DNA from: Carposina sasakii
Lineage: Eukaryota > Arthropoda > Insecta > Lepidoptera > Carposinidae
NCBI GenBank assembly: GCA_014607495.2
Contig: CP053149.1
Coordinates: forward strand, 62,001 to 126,000
Length of the DNA stretch: 64,000 nucleotides
Reading direction: 5' to 3'
The position numbers were made by a program, and so were the translations under genes. Below the pieces are notes generated by a model. That model searched no databases, was not told the DNA's origin, and saw only the letters and a program-made list of their open reading frames with translations. Within the stretch, counting starts at the first letter, position 1. Each line of letters opens with the position of its first letter. Below are positions 35,501-45,026 of the stretch, in pieces.

Positions 35501-38500
35501 GAAAAAGTTAGAGATGTTCAGTATCCTCACCATAGTGTCAGTTGTCATAATATTTGGCGTGTGTACCTTTTTAGTGCTTAAGGCGCTCCAATAGACGAAT
35601 TTTAGGTATTTGAGGGGGTTGAGGTAGACGTAACTGCGGGGAGCCCCCCGCAACCAGCGCAATCTGCCACGAACGTCCTTATTCTGTCGCCATCCGTATT
35701 CTGGTTGATTTCGGGATTAATTGCCGGGATTTTAATTTCTTTCCTGTATAATCAATTTTGTAACTGGGTTGCTTACTGCGTAAATTGTAAATGTAATTAA
35801 AAAATTTACAGGGTGTAGGTGACAGCCAGGCAAATACTGGAATGCTGAACAAGTACTATAGGGTTGAGTTACACGACAATATTATAACTCGCAGGAAATG
35901 CATTTTTATTTTGATTATCCGTACCTAATGTTTGTTTTCCGCGCCAATTGTATCGGGCGATATCGACTAGTTAAATGGGCTTATTGGTTATTGTGTGATA
36001 CATAGCTGTTTTTTGGATCACTTGTGACTCTCTATTAGGATTAATCAGATTTTTGAACTTTTTGAGCGTAACTGGTTTTTTTTAAATCGTCTATTGGTAA
36101 AATTTTTGTTTTTAAGCCATTTTCTAAGGCCGAATTAAATAAACAAAACATAACATAATGAGTGAGATCAACACTAAAATATCGTTTCATCAATTCGATT
36201 CTGAAACTTCGCCGGCAGCTGCCGCGGCACGCTCGTTCCGCTCGCTCGGCTCGTGCGTTGTTTGTCATACTCTAACCTAACCTAACTTATTATTTTTATC
36301 ATTGTATGAAAAGGGAACTGTTACACCGACAAAACGTCATTCGTCTTATACTAGTTGTGCGCTAAGGTTAATTTGATGTGCAGTCAGTATTTATGATGAG
36401 ATTGTAGTATTTTTGTACCAAAAGGTATTAATTTGTCTTGCATTCGCGGAAAATAGTTTATGTTGGGCTGATATTGTGTATTTTCGAATTATCTGCTGTA
36501 GTTATTTTGTAAAACATTGAGTTTTATGTTACTAAAATAATTTAATTGCTGTAATAAAGTATATAAAGGGCATACTGTACAAGTCAGTAGAGGAACAAGA
36601 GGGTCTTGATGTTTTGTAGGCGATGGGCTGACCATCTGTCACTACTAACCGAACTTGTATATCTCAACTATACCCTCAAAATTGGTCAGAAGTGGCACCA
36701 TGTGGTTCTATCGGCCCTTGGTACTCTGCCTACCCCGTAAGGGATAAAAGCGTGATTATATGTATGTATGTAATAAAGTATATATAAAAGACTAGCAGCC
36801 GCCCACGACTTCGTCCGCGTGAGGGGGCGTTGTACCCGTCTATTTCAACCCCTTCATTCCTTTTTTTCGAAATAAAAAGTAGCCTATGTTCTGTCTCAGG
36901 GTCTAAAGATTGTCTGTACCAAATTTCATCAAAATCGGTTGCGAGGTTTAAGCGGGAAAGCGTAACAGACAGACAGACAGACAGACAGAGTTACTTTCGC
37001 ATTTATAATATTAGTTGGGATGAGATTAAATTGATGGGCGATATATTATTTGATGTGCAATTAAAAATATCTCCTAAACAAATAACTATGATCGGTTATA
37101 GCTTGCAGTTGCTGGATAATACACTTATTTATTATTTATAACTCTTCTACCCCAAAGTGGTATTAAAGTAATATCAAATTCTTCCTTCGAATTATAAATG
37201 CGAAAGTAACTCTGTCTGTCTGTGTGTTACGCAATCACGCCTAAACTACTGAACCGATTTAAATGAAATTTGGTACAGAGATAGTCTAGAGCCTGTGAAA
37301 GGACATAGGCTACTTTTTAATCCAAAAAAGAGATGTAAGGGGTTGAAATAGTGGATGAAAGTTTGTATGGAAATTACGTCATTTTTTAAGCTAGAAGCTT
37401 AAAACTTATTTTTTAGGCTTTTCATTAGATATAAATAAATAAGACATTCAAAGTTTGTAAAAGAATACCCTAAAGGGGCTAAAAATAGGGGGTGAAAAAT
37501 TTTGTGTGATGACATCGGAAAAAGCTTAGGGCTCAGAAAATAAAAATATAGAACAGAACAATACAGAGAATTAAGTAAGAAACTTGCCAAGCACTGCGCG
37601 CCATATGCAAAAAAGGGATTTAAGGGTTGAAATAGGGGATGAAAGTTGTATGGAAATTACGTCATTTTTAAAAGTTTTGTCTCACTACAAATATGCGAGT
37701 ACAACTTCATAATGATTATCAAGCAGGACAATATGCAACAAACAGCTCTTTTAAAAATCGTACTAAAAACGTCGCATATAAAAATGTACTTAAATAAGCT
37801 TAATAACTTATTTTAATGTACATGTGTTTTACTTGCAAAATAATTAGCCTAAAAAAATTTAAAATGCTGCCGAAAGTCACTATTCCACGCAGACAAAGTC
37901 GCGGGACAGCTAGGGATTCGCGGGCAACTTAGGGATTTATGTTCGAAACAATTTGAAATCATACATATATACATAATAGTCACGCCCATTATCCCCCAAA
38001 GTGGTGTATATACAGGGTGTAACAAAAGGAGTATGTTAACCGAAAAGCTATAAATATAACCCACTATAAAGAACCTATCACCAAAATTTAGACTAAAAAT
38101 CACATATTTATTTGTCCAGATAGTATGGAGAACACCTAACCCACTCAGGAATATTATGAACATACAATCTTGAAAAATAAACATGTGATTACTAGTAAAA
38201 ATTTCGGGATATGTTATCTACAGTGGGTTGTTTTTTATAGTATTTCGCTTACCCATACCCTTTTTGTTACATCCTGTATATACTGCTACTTGTTATATTT
38301 GCTATTGTAACTAAGTTATTTGCAGTTTAATGTCATAAAGAGGACTATACTAACACACGTAAACTTTTGCACAAAATGTTCGGAAAAATCCCGGATTTTT
38401 TCCCGGGATTTTGTGGATCTAAAAAAAACTAAGTAGATATATAAAATTATACTAGGTCATAGAAATGGTAAAATAGACACGTAACATAATTACCTACTTA

Positions 38501-41500
38501 TGAATATCATTTTTAAATACGAAATCACTACATATTATAAAACAAAGTCGCTTTCTGATGTCTGTCCCTATGTATGCTTAGATCTTTCAAACTAGGGAAC
38601 GGATATTTTTAATGCGGTTTTTTTAATAGATAGAGTGATTCACAAGGAAGGTTTATAATAATGTAACTAGGGACCCGCCTCGGCTTCGCACGGGAGTAAT
38701 GCACTCTCACGCGGGCAAAGCCGTGGGCGGGCGCTAGTACAATCTAAAACATACTATAAAGTATCTATGTAGGTAGGTACTTAATGTTTTCTACGTTAGT
38801 CTTTTTACGTAAGGTCTCTCTTTTTTTACTTTTGTTACACTACGATTTCCCAAGTCTACTTACTAAATAAATATAGTATTTTATATTATGTATTTGCGCG
38901 CGAAAAAACAAGCACAGAACCGGCGTTGACAGTGGTCACGGCGGTACTGAATGTTCCGAGCGAGACTGGCCAGTGCAAGGATTAGAACACAGCGTAGTTG
39001 TAGATGTGTTTTTTATTAATTGTTAATTATCTACAAAATTTACAAAAAATGTACTTTGGCCATAAAGTAGATCTGATAAAGCGCTATACAACTATGCAAG
39101 TTTCGTGTTGATATTCACAATAGTTTTCAAGATATTTCGCTTATAAAAACGTAAAAAAGGTAATTTCAAATCGAAATTCTATCGAGAATTTTTTAAGTAA
39201 TTGAGTTTCCACGTTGGCCACAAACTTGATAAAGATCTAAATAATAACATATAAAAAAATTAGAGCTGTGGTAATCGGACAAGTATTTAAAAAATCGATT
39301 CTAAAATGCCTCTTTTGTCTGATCACACCGCCTTAAAAAGTGTGGCAGAAAAGTAAAGAAAACTGTTTTAAAAGATTTAATGTCATTGTCCGAGCAAGGA
39401 CGAGTGGCTGGTATGGTAGCACAAGCAACAGGCCCGGCAGCCACCAGACCTGTCAGCTCCATTTCTACCTCATCGACTTCATATTAGCAATGCGATATTC
39501 ATGTATATTAGTGTACCTACCTATGTTGTGTGAGAGCATTCATAGTTATAATTAGATAATAATATGTTAATTAATTTAATTAGCCTCTAAGAATAAGTAA
39601 CCGTCGCCATGTATCCATTGTACCTATATATAAACTTAACTGTGTCAGCAGAATGTGTAATTCGATGAGCAACTAAGTGATAACGCAATAGAATAGTACG
39701 GTATTATGTCTTGTAATCAATAATAAACGAAGTATATAATAATAGAGTAACCATGATTTAAAAATTATATCTTTTTGTAATAATTTTTTTTGTTAGAGGG
39801 GGAGTATTGTAGGGACATGTAGGTGCTGACATAGCACTAGCGCGAGGCTAGTGGAGGTAGCCCCCACCTAGGTAGTCGTTAGGGAATAGGGCAACGGTTA
39901 ACACGCATTGTAATTTGTGATTACTAAATACAAGTGGAAACTGAATAACGTATTTTATTATCGACGATCAACCCCTAAAAAAGCATAGCTTTCTCTATTC
40001 TTGGCACTACGTCCTTTTTCACACCGTACAATTCTGTTACCTATCTTATACTATTTCTCACTCTATTCAAAATCATTTATTCGACATGAAAGCTTTAACA
40101 ACTTGTTTGTCGAGGTCTATCTCAATTTGTTTAGTAAATAGATAGTGCAATTAAGTTTTTTTGATGGAATTTTAGAAGTAGGCACTCACGTGAGTGGCGA
40201 GGCGTCCGGCGGGAGCGGCGGGCGGCAGCCCTCCCGCAGCAGCAGGTACACGCAGTACGGCGACAGCGCGCCCCACGGACTTGCGCCCAGCGCCACCAGC
40301 TCCGCCGCCATGCAGCCCAGTGCCCACACATCGCCCGCAGGCGTGAACACGCCGCGCGCCAGCGCCTCGGGCGCCATGCGCGTAACGGGCTGCGGCGAGC
40401 GGCGCCGGCCCAGGTACTGCCCGCCGCCCTCGTCCGCGTCCGCCCCCGCGTCCGCCCCGCCCGCGCGCCGCGCCAGCCCGAAGTCCGCCAGCAGCAGGCG
40501 GCGCTGCGCGTCCACAAGGCAGTTGGCGGCGCACACGTCGCGGTGCACGACGCGCCGCTCCTCCAGGAACGCGAGCGCCTCGGCCGCGTCCGCCAACAGC
40601 GCCGTGAGCGCCGCCGCCGCCACGTGTCGCGCCTCTCCCTCCCCGCCAGCACGCGCCGCCGCCGCCAGCGCCCGCCGCGCGCGTAGGTAGCTCTGCAAGT
40701 CGCCGAAGGGCGCGTGCTCCGTTAGCAGCAGCGGCGGGCCCGAATCCGTGCACACGCCGGCCAGCGACACGACGCGCTCGTGCCGCAGGTCCGCCAGCAG
40801 GAGCGCCTCGCGCAGGAACTGGGCCTCCTCCGCGGCGCCGGCGCCGTCTCGTAGCTTCTTCGCGGCGACGACTCGGGGCACAAGGCCCGGCGCGCTCAGC
40901 AGCGCCATGCTGACGACGCCGAAGCTTCCGCGCCCGAGCTCGGACAGTTGGCGCACGCGCTGTCGCGGCACCAGGTGCGGGCGCAGCGCGGCGGCCGTGC
41001 GCTCACAGCGCGCTGTGTGCCGTGCCGCCAGCAGCAGGTCGCGTGCGCGCAGGCGGCGGAGGCGCGCGTTGCGAGCCAACAGTGCCACCGGCGCCGCCAG
41101 CGTCAGCAGCAGCGCCAGCGCCAGCCACGGCAGGTCGTGGCAGTGCGGCGCGAAGGCGTCGCCCGAGGCTGTGGTAAGGCAGCGCGTGGCTCCGTCGCCC
41201 GGCCACGCGCCCGTCAGGCGCGTGCTCCCGCCCGGCCGCCACGTGGCAAGCAGGCGAGGCGAGCGACGACTCTCGCCCCATTCCAGTAAGTACACCGGCA
41301 TATCTGCGGGAGCTCTGTTGGCCATTGTGAAATTCCACACGGCCCCTTTCACTGTCACGGCATGGAAAGCGGACAATTGCCTGGAAATTGAATTTGTTGC
41401 TGCATAAGTTTACCTTATCTGATTATTAGGTACGTAGAGAGGTATAAAATAAGAGTAAATATTTTAATAGTACGTACTCGGTTTTATTTATGTCGTGTAT

Positions 41501-43843
41501 GTTATACTGTAAGTGTGGGTGCAAGTGCAGGATCCTCGTAGTGCCGTCTGCCAGTAGCCACAGTGCATCCACAAGCGGAGCCGCGCGAGCCGGCCACGCG
41601 TCAGTCAGCAGCCGCGCTAAGCGGCTGCCGCGCGTCTCCTCCGCCGCGCCGCGCCACGCCAGCGACGCCGACAGGGGCGTCACGCCCGTGCACCCGCCTT
41701 CCCACTCTCGCACCGACCACACGTACCCGGCGGCGCGCGTCATGCCGAGCGCGGCGCCCGCACACGTGGTGCGGCGCGCCGCCTCTGCGTCCCCCAGCAC
41801 CAGCAGCACGCGTGCGTCCGCCGCCCGCAACGCCGACAGCGCCTCCGTCTCTGCCCCCGCTGGTGCCGACACCTCGCGCAGAGCCAGCCCGTACCCGCGC
41901 AGTGCCTCCGCCGCCTCGCGCGCCTCCGCCGAGCCATCGAGCAGTAGCGCCATCCGCGTCCACCCGCCCGCACGCAGCAGGAGCAACAGCGCGGCGGCTT
42001 GCTGCGTCGTGCGCCCGGCCGCCAGCAGCGTCGTCGATTCCAGTGAACGAGCTAACGAGTCGCGCCCGGGAGCCTCGTACAGTACGAGCTGCGCGCTGCT
42101 AGATACTGCGCTGCCCGCGGCGGGAGCTACCACGCCGGCTACGAGCGTCCAGGTAAAATCATTCATCATTCTCGTGACGGATTTGCGAACCTCAGCGGCT
42201 TTCAAGCAGTCGACCTCCAAGATTATCAACTTGAGTGGGTAATCCTCTTGCTCCCCGACGTACTTTACGACGGCCTTGTAGTTTTTGAGATTGGCGTCGT
42301 TATAACAAAGCAGGACGTAGGCGCGGAGCATGGCGTCGTCATCCCGCGGTATCCACTCCTTAAAAGTGATCGGGTTCGCGAGCGCCCACTCACAAGCCAC
42401 CTCCTCCAGCGACGCGTCCGGCCCCAGCTCGGCGTAGCGCCGCAGCACGCCGCGAAGCGCGGCCGGCGGCGGAGAGAAGGCCGTCACCACTTGCTCCACG
42501 AGCGGTGCGTAGTTACGCAGAAGTTCGACGTCGACGACGCGCAGTAGGGCTCCGGAGGGCGGGGCCTCATGACGCGGGCAAAATGGCGCCGCACTGTGCA
42601 TATCGGGCTGGTCTCGCCACAACGCCGCCGCATCCAGCAGCAGTAGTGAGTGGTGCGGCTCGTCCAGCGCGTTCCACAGCGACCCGTTAGTCATGCGCCG
42701 CACGGCCATCGAGCACGGCGGACTCATGTCGGGCGGAGCCAGGATTGGCACGATATCGCCTACCTTCCTAGCAAAGAGGGCAAAGTTAAGAGTATTTATG
42801 TACAATATTATTTACATACCTTGCGGTTTGAGGGTATAGTGCGGTATTATTAGGCAGCCAACTTACAGAAGCCGGTCATTGTCGTAGAAGCTGCAGTTGT
42901 CTGCGGGCACAACGTACGGTGCCACGAGGGCGGCGGCGCAGGCGGGCGGCGCGCCGGACGCCAAGCGCAGCCACAAGCGCGGCGTCACGTCCACGCCCGC
43001 GCCCACCGCCGTAAGCCGCGAGTGCCCCGCGCCGCAAAACCGCGCGTTGCGCGCGCACGTGCCGCAACTCTCACCCTCGGCCAGCCACGCACTCACGTGC
43101 ACCGCCATCCTGCGACACCCTATCTGTCAATTGTCTAGGTATAGCTATTTTTTCATGTTGAAACGTAGCGTCTCCAGCTCCGCAACAAGAGGTGTGAAGG
43201 GTAGACTAACCAAAAATCATTTATCTCTACTGCGTAGGTTACAAAGGCAGTTGCATCGCATTACAAGCAGGTTTCCTTGGTATCTGCATCATGGGACTCA
43301 CCGCTCGTCCCTCAGGTCGCGGTCGCTGCGCGGCGCAGGCTCTAGCTTGGCGAGCGCGCACAGTCCGCGCACGGGCCCGGGGGCGAGGCTCGCTCGGCGG
43401 TAGCGGAGCGCGTGGCGTAATGCGGCCAGCAGCAGCGAGGCGGCGGCGCGCGATGCCTCGCACTGCCAGTACAAGCGCAGCTCGTGCGCCGCGCCGAACG
43501 CGAACACCTCACGCGTCGCAGCGGCCTGACCTAGTAACATTCGACAGTTTTATAATCGGCTACCGGATCGATGGAACCATCCTCTTGAATAGCACATGCG
43601 TACATTAAATGGATACAGCCCCGTGGGACACTCAATCTGCTATCACCGATTACTGTCTCCTAGACGTCATAATAGCATTTGATTTATTTAAGTAAACACA
43701 TTGAAATACCCACCTGACCATTTAGAAGTAGGTGCAAGCGTGGAGTAGTACTCCTGCAACGCAACACAGTGTCTCCCCGCATCTCCCGTTGCCCAGCATC
43801 CTCCCACCAATAGCATCAGCCCCGCTAGCAGCAACGCCATCAT
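29362..43843 (-). CDS. Venus kinase receptor A (receptor tyrosine kinase with Venus flytrap ectodomain), divergent kinase
   Basis: Coding exons in transcript order: 43714-43843, 43302-43530, 42867-43109, 41478-42767, 40190-41380, 29362-29581. They join in phase to 1100 residues. Exon 1 encodes a signal peptide (MMALLLAGLMLLVGG). Exons 2-5 encode a Venus flytrap/ANF-receptor-like ectodomain with the conserved NPITFKEWIP segment. A TM helix is at about 714-733 (LPWLALALLL). The kinase has GRGSFGVV (780s), Lys 805, HRDVCAANC (910s), DFG (930-932) and APE. The last exon supplies subdomain XI (AACW) and a Pro-rich tail. VKRs are amino-acid-responsive membrane receptor kinases of invertebrates. The exon-4 donor (41478, or 41518) and exon-2 acceptor are weak. 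Tandem paralogue of the gene at 55806-60474. Confidence 0.85.
29990..31921 (+). pseudogene. hAT transposase pseudogene (BED finger, RNase H-like core, dimerisation domain)
   Basis: An N-terminal BED zinc finger is seen from 30001 (SAIWTYFNEID, CKLCSKSY, HLQSCH). The catalytic core follows with FTTDIWSE (about 30530), VRDGGSNM and CTLHQLQ, then CPTRWNS. The C-terminal dimerisation domain is near 31780-31900 (PSERLFSNAG, LRNRLS). Frame changes near 30175, 30520, 31080-31110, 31570 and 31760, and stops, break the frame, so it cannot make transposase. The domain order is that of ZBED-like hAT transposases. Confidence 0.88.
32049..32278 (-). mobile_element. Short Helitron-like element inside the hAT element
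   Basis: On the minus strand it begins TCCTACTATTATTATAAACG and ends GGGCGGCCGCTAG, after the stem-forming CGCGGGCGAAGTCGCGGG. It differs in sequence from the 10846-11164 family. Length 230 bp. Confidence 0.55.
32690..33562. mobile_element. TIR transposon with 8-bp TSD, copy 2 (873 bp)
   Basis: Perfect 22-bp inverted ends starting AATAGAATTATAACCTATAG, flanked by TACCTAAC on both sides (32682-32689 and 33563-33570). It shares long blocks with copy 1 at 4157-5668 but is 639 bp shorter inside. No transposase coding. Confidence 0.85.
33604..33775 (+). repeat. 5' LTR
   Basis: 172 bp beginning TGTAGGGACATG and ending AACCCCTAAA, identical to 39808-39979. The end is not the canonical CA, so the last few bases could belong to the junction. 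Confidence 0.88.
33865..35270 (+). pseudogene. Degenerate gag-start / integrase region of the LTR element
   Basis: From about 33915 the frame carries the pre-integrase linker, an FWPTMNKDV-like zinc-finger stretch with shifts at about 34140-34260, then a clean catalytic core from 34360: TIIDRFTHWPEA, LTSDQGRQFKSD, and HPQSNGKIERWH, which hold the DDE Asp, Asp and Glu. A frame change near 34850 leads to the C-terminal barrel (YDGPFRILSRS) and a tail ending PPVRFLIT at 35270. As it stands it cannot encode a working polyprotein. Confidence 0.8.
35421..35594 (+). CDS. Small ORF after pol: predicted myristoylated single-pass membrane peptide
   Basis: 57 codons if the second ATG is used (an upstream ATG at 35403 adds six). 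The start MGKQQSK fits the N-myristoylation pattern MGxxxS, and the C-terminal half is a hydrophobic helix (MFSILTIVSVVIIFGVCTF). It lies 150 bp after the pol stop inside the LTR element, where an env or accessory gene would be. I do not recognise the family. The frame could be chance, but an acyl-anchor start plus a TM helix is an unusual chance product. Confidence 0.45.
   Translation: MGKQQSKNAEVIIAQQGSDNAATAAIEKKLEMFSILTIVSVVIIFGVCTFLVLKALQ
35606..35800 (+). other. Second hydrophobic open frame after pol, no ATG
   Basis: An open frame of 64 codons ending in TAA at 35798-35800, in another frame than the preceding ORF and without a start codon. It has a Pro/Ala-rich part, then a hydrophobic helix (VFWLISGLIAGILISFLY) and a Cys-rich end (YCVNCKCN). 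It could be a decayed partner of the upstream ORF, expressed by splicing or frameshift, or chance. Confidence 0.3.
35809..36135. repeat. TIR-family end fragment (CAGGGTG...ACAGCCAGGC), copy 3
   Basis: Begins CAGGGTGTAGGTGACAGCCA and matches the inverse of 7970-8295 over about 325 bp (GAACAAGTAC, GAGTTACACGACA, TGACTCTCTATTAGG blocks). The opposite end is missing. It starts 9 bp after the second small ORF of the LTR element. Confidence 0.7.
36228..36285. repeat. CTCGCTCGGCTCG interspersed motif, copy 3
   Basis: Reads CGTTCCGCTCGCTCGGCTCG then GTTTGTCATACTCTAACC, nearly identical to 12025-12070. Confidence 0.5.
36590..36780 (+). repeat. Interspersed repeat 3' end with ATGTATGT tail
   Basis: Sequence with GCGATGGGCTGACC, CTACCCCGTAAGGGATA and GTGATTATATGTATGTATG. 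It looks like a retroposon 3' end ending in a short tetranucleotide tail. Family not identified. Confidence 0.4.
36792..37020 (-). mobile_element. Short Helitron-like element
   Basis: Minus strand starts TCCCAACTAATATTATAAAT at 37020 and ends GGGCGGCTGCTAG at 36792. It contains an (ACAG)n run on the + strand at about 36967-36988. Confidence 0.55.
37190..38737 (+). mobile_element. Longer Helitron-like element interrupted by a MITE
   Basis: The 5' part (TTATAAATGCGAAAGTAACT, then CTGAACCGATTTAAATG) resembles the start of the 36792-37020 copy. A 3' end CGTGGGCGGGCGCTAG closes at 38737. A GGATGAAAGTT...ATTACGTCATTTT block occurs twice (about 37355 and 37636). The MITE 38013-38276 lies inside. 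Joining the ends is an inference. Confidence 0.4.
38013..38276. mobile_element. MITE, CAGGGTGTAACAAAAGG family, full copy
   Basis: Ends CAGGGTGTAACAAAAGGAG and inverse CAGGATGTAACAAAAAGGG, flanked by TATA on both sides. 264 bp, no coding. Relatives: 25991-26110 and 50621-50731. Confidence 0.75.
39808..39979 (+). repeat. 3' LTR
   Basis: Identical to 33604-33775, preceded by the purine tract AGAGGGGGAG. Confidence 0.9.
40190..41380 (-). CDS. VKR-A exon 5: juxtamembrane, TM and most of the kinase
   Basis: Runs from the end of the flytrap domain (VKGAVWNFT) through the TM helix to kinase subdomain X (GCRPPLPPDASPL). Differences from the VKR-B kinase: HRDVCAANC in place of HRDVAARNC, and an activation loop of Gly/Ala/Asp-rich sequence then GGQYLGRRRSPQPVTRMAPEAL, with no paired tyrosines. 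Lys, HRD Asp, Asn and DFG Asp are kept, so loss of catalysis is not proven. A nearby alternative acceptor (CAG at 41401) would break the phase with the chosen donor. Confidence 0.88.
41478..42767 (-). CDS. VKR-A exon 4: main Venus flytrap exon
   Basis: Encodes about 430 residues of ligand-binding domain in a single exon, whereas VKR-B splits the same region over several exons. Recognisable pieces are CEWALANPITFKEWIP, YVLLCYNDANLKNYKAVVKYVG, VDCLKAAEVRKSVTRMMND and the second-lobe ARVLLVLGDAEAA. Acceptor TTTGCTAG ends at 42768. Two donors keep the phase, at 41478 (GA|GTACGT) and 41518 (CA|GTATAA). Confidence 0.85.
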
Positions 43844-44689
43844 GTTAACTAAATATGAACCTGGTTTATTAACCTTTTTCCTGTCTCTGCCACGGTTACT
43901 AGCCCCGTACGAAGCAGTGTTTTGACATTTTTTGTCTCATTGGGAAAGTACTGTCCCCACTTTATGATTGAATTCTTTTCAAATTGATTCAAAACGTAGA
44001 ACTGAATATTTAATAATGTCTAGTATCTGGTATTGAGATGATAATAATACTCGTATTATAATAACAATACTCTTATACTTAGTTAAATAACACTTTATTC
44101 TAACCATGTAGAAGTAACCTTAAAGCACAATAAAATTATGGATGTTAGTGATAAAGACAACACGCAAAATATTCGTATTGCATACGAGGTAAACGTGAAC
44201 TAAGTTAGCTTCCGCCATGTAAGGCGATTTCGCTGAGATGTGCGGTGTGTGTTATAGATCGAGCATGAACGGTAAATAGGTAGAACCCTGGAGAGACTAG
44301 CAAAATAAAAATTATACATGACAAAATCAATTTGAATATTTACAAAAAAAATATACAAGAAAACTGAAATTAAACGCGGAATTTTAAACAAGATTTTTTT
44401 TCGCAGATTTGTGCGAAACCGGTGAGGTAGTTTTATTTTGGGCTTCGTGCAAAATTGAGTACTGTCCTTGGGCTCGAGGATAATTTATCTTGATGAATAA
44501 TCCGGGAGTCGCGTTTCTTTTTGAGGGACTTGGGCTATAATGGAACATAGCTGATGTTATTCGGGTCCTGTACGCGGCGCCGGCGCCAATTCATTACTGT
44601 TATTAATATTATCGATCATTATCATTCGCGCCGTCCTACGTACAACACAACATTCCGTTCGCTCCATAAAGTTTAATTTTAAACGGTGG
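43844..44689 (-). promoter_or_regulatory. Upstream region of VKR-A
   Basis: AT-rich DNA between the VKR-A start codon and the LINE. The promoter and 5' UTR must be here or further up, but I see no TATA box or initiator I would trust. Confidence 0.3.
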
Positions 44690-45026
44690 TTTAAAGCATT
44701 GAGTACGCACTGTACTTATCACTATTCGGTGCCTGTTAGTGTGTGCAAAACGTTAGTGACATCGCTGAAACTGAACTGTAAGTGATTCAATAATTACAAG
44801 ACAAATACTATCTAAGCTTTTTAAAATTATTGCTGTTTGGTTGCTGGCGCAAAACGCGCGCTCAGCTCGGTCATCGACCCGGTGCGCACCGCCCCGCGCG
44901 CTTGCCCCGCATGAGTCACGCTGCCTGCTTAGTTCTACGCTTGCTCCATCCATAGTCGTGTGCACCGAGCGCCTACGATTCTATTAGCCGCACTCCTCAG
45001 TTTTGCTATCTTTACTAATATACGTA

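Larger units (their letters stand above)
33604..39979 (+). mobile_element. Nonautonomous LTR element with identical LTRs (Ty3/gypsy derived)
   Basis: Two 172-bp LTRs (33604-33775 and 39808-39979) are identical at every base by eye, flanked by AAAG (33600-33603 and 39980-39983), a 4-bp duplication. A primer-binding-like TGGTGACCCCG starts at 33777 and a purine tract AGAGGGGGAG precedes the 3' LTR. A gag-like start (ATG at 33865) runs about 17 codons before an internal deletion joins it to sequence upstream of integrase. So gag, protease, RT and RNase H are missing. After pol come two tiny ORFs, then about 3 kb that includes other repeats. Mobilisation in trans is the likely explanation. Confidence 0.88.

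Noticed and set aside
36967..36988. CRISPR-like or satellite array
   Set aside because: Just an (ACAG)n microsatellite within a Helitron-like element.
40145..40690. Long + strand open frames over the VKR exons (also 40748-41407, 41490-42242, 57096-57791, 59200-59706)
   Set aside because: They mirror the minus-strand VKR exons; GC-rich codons leave all frames open and none shows a domain.
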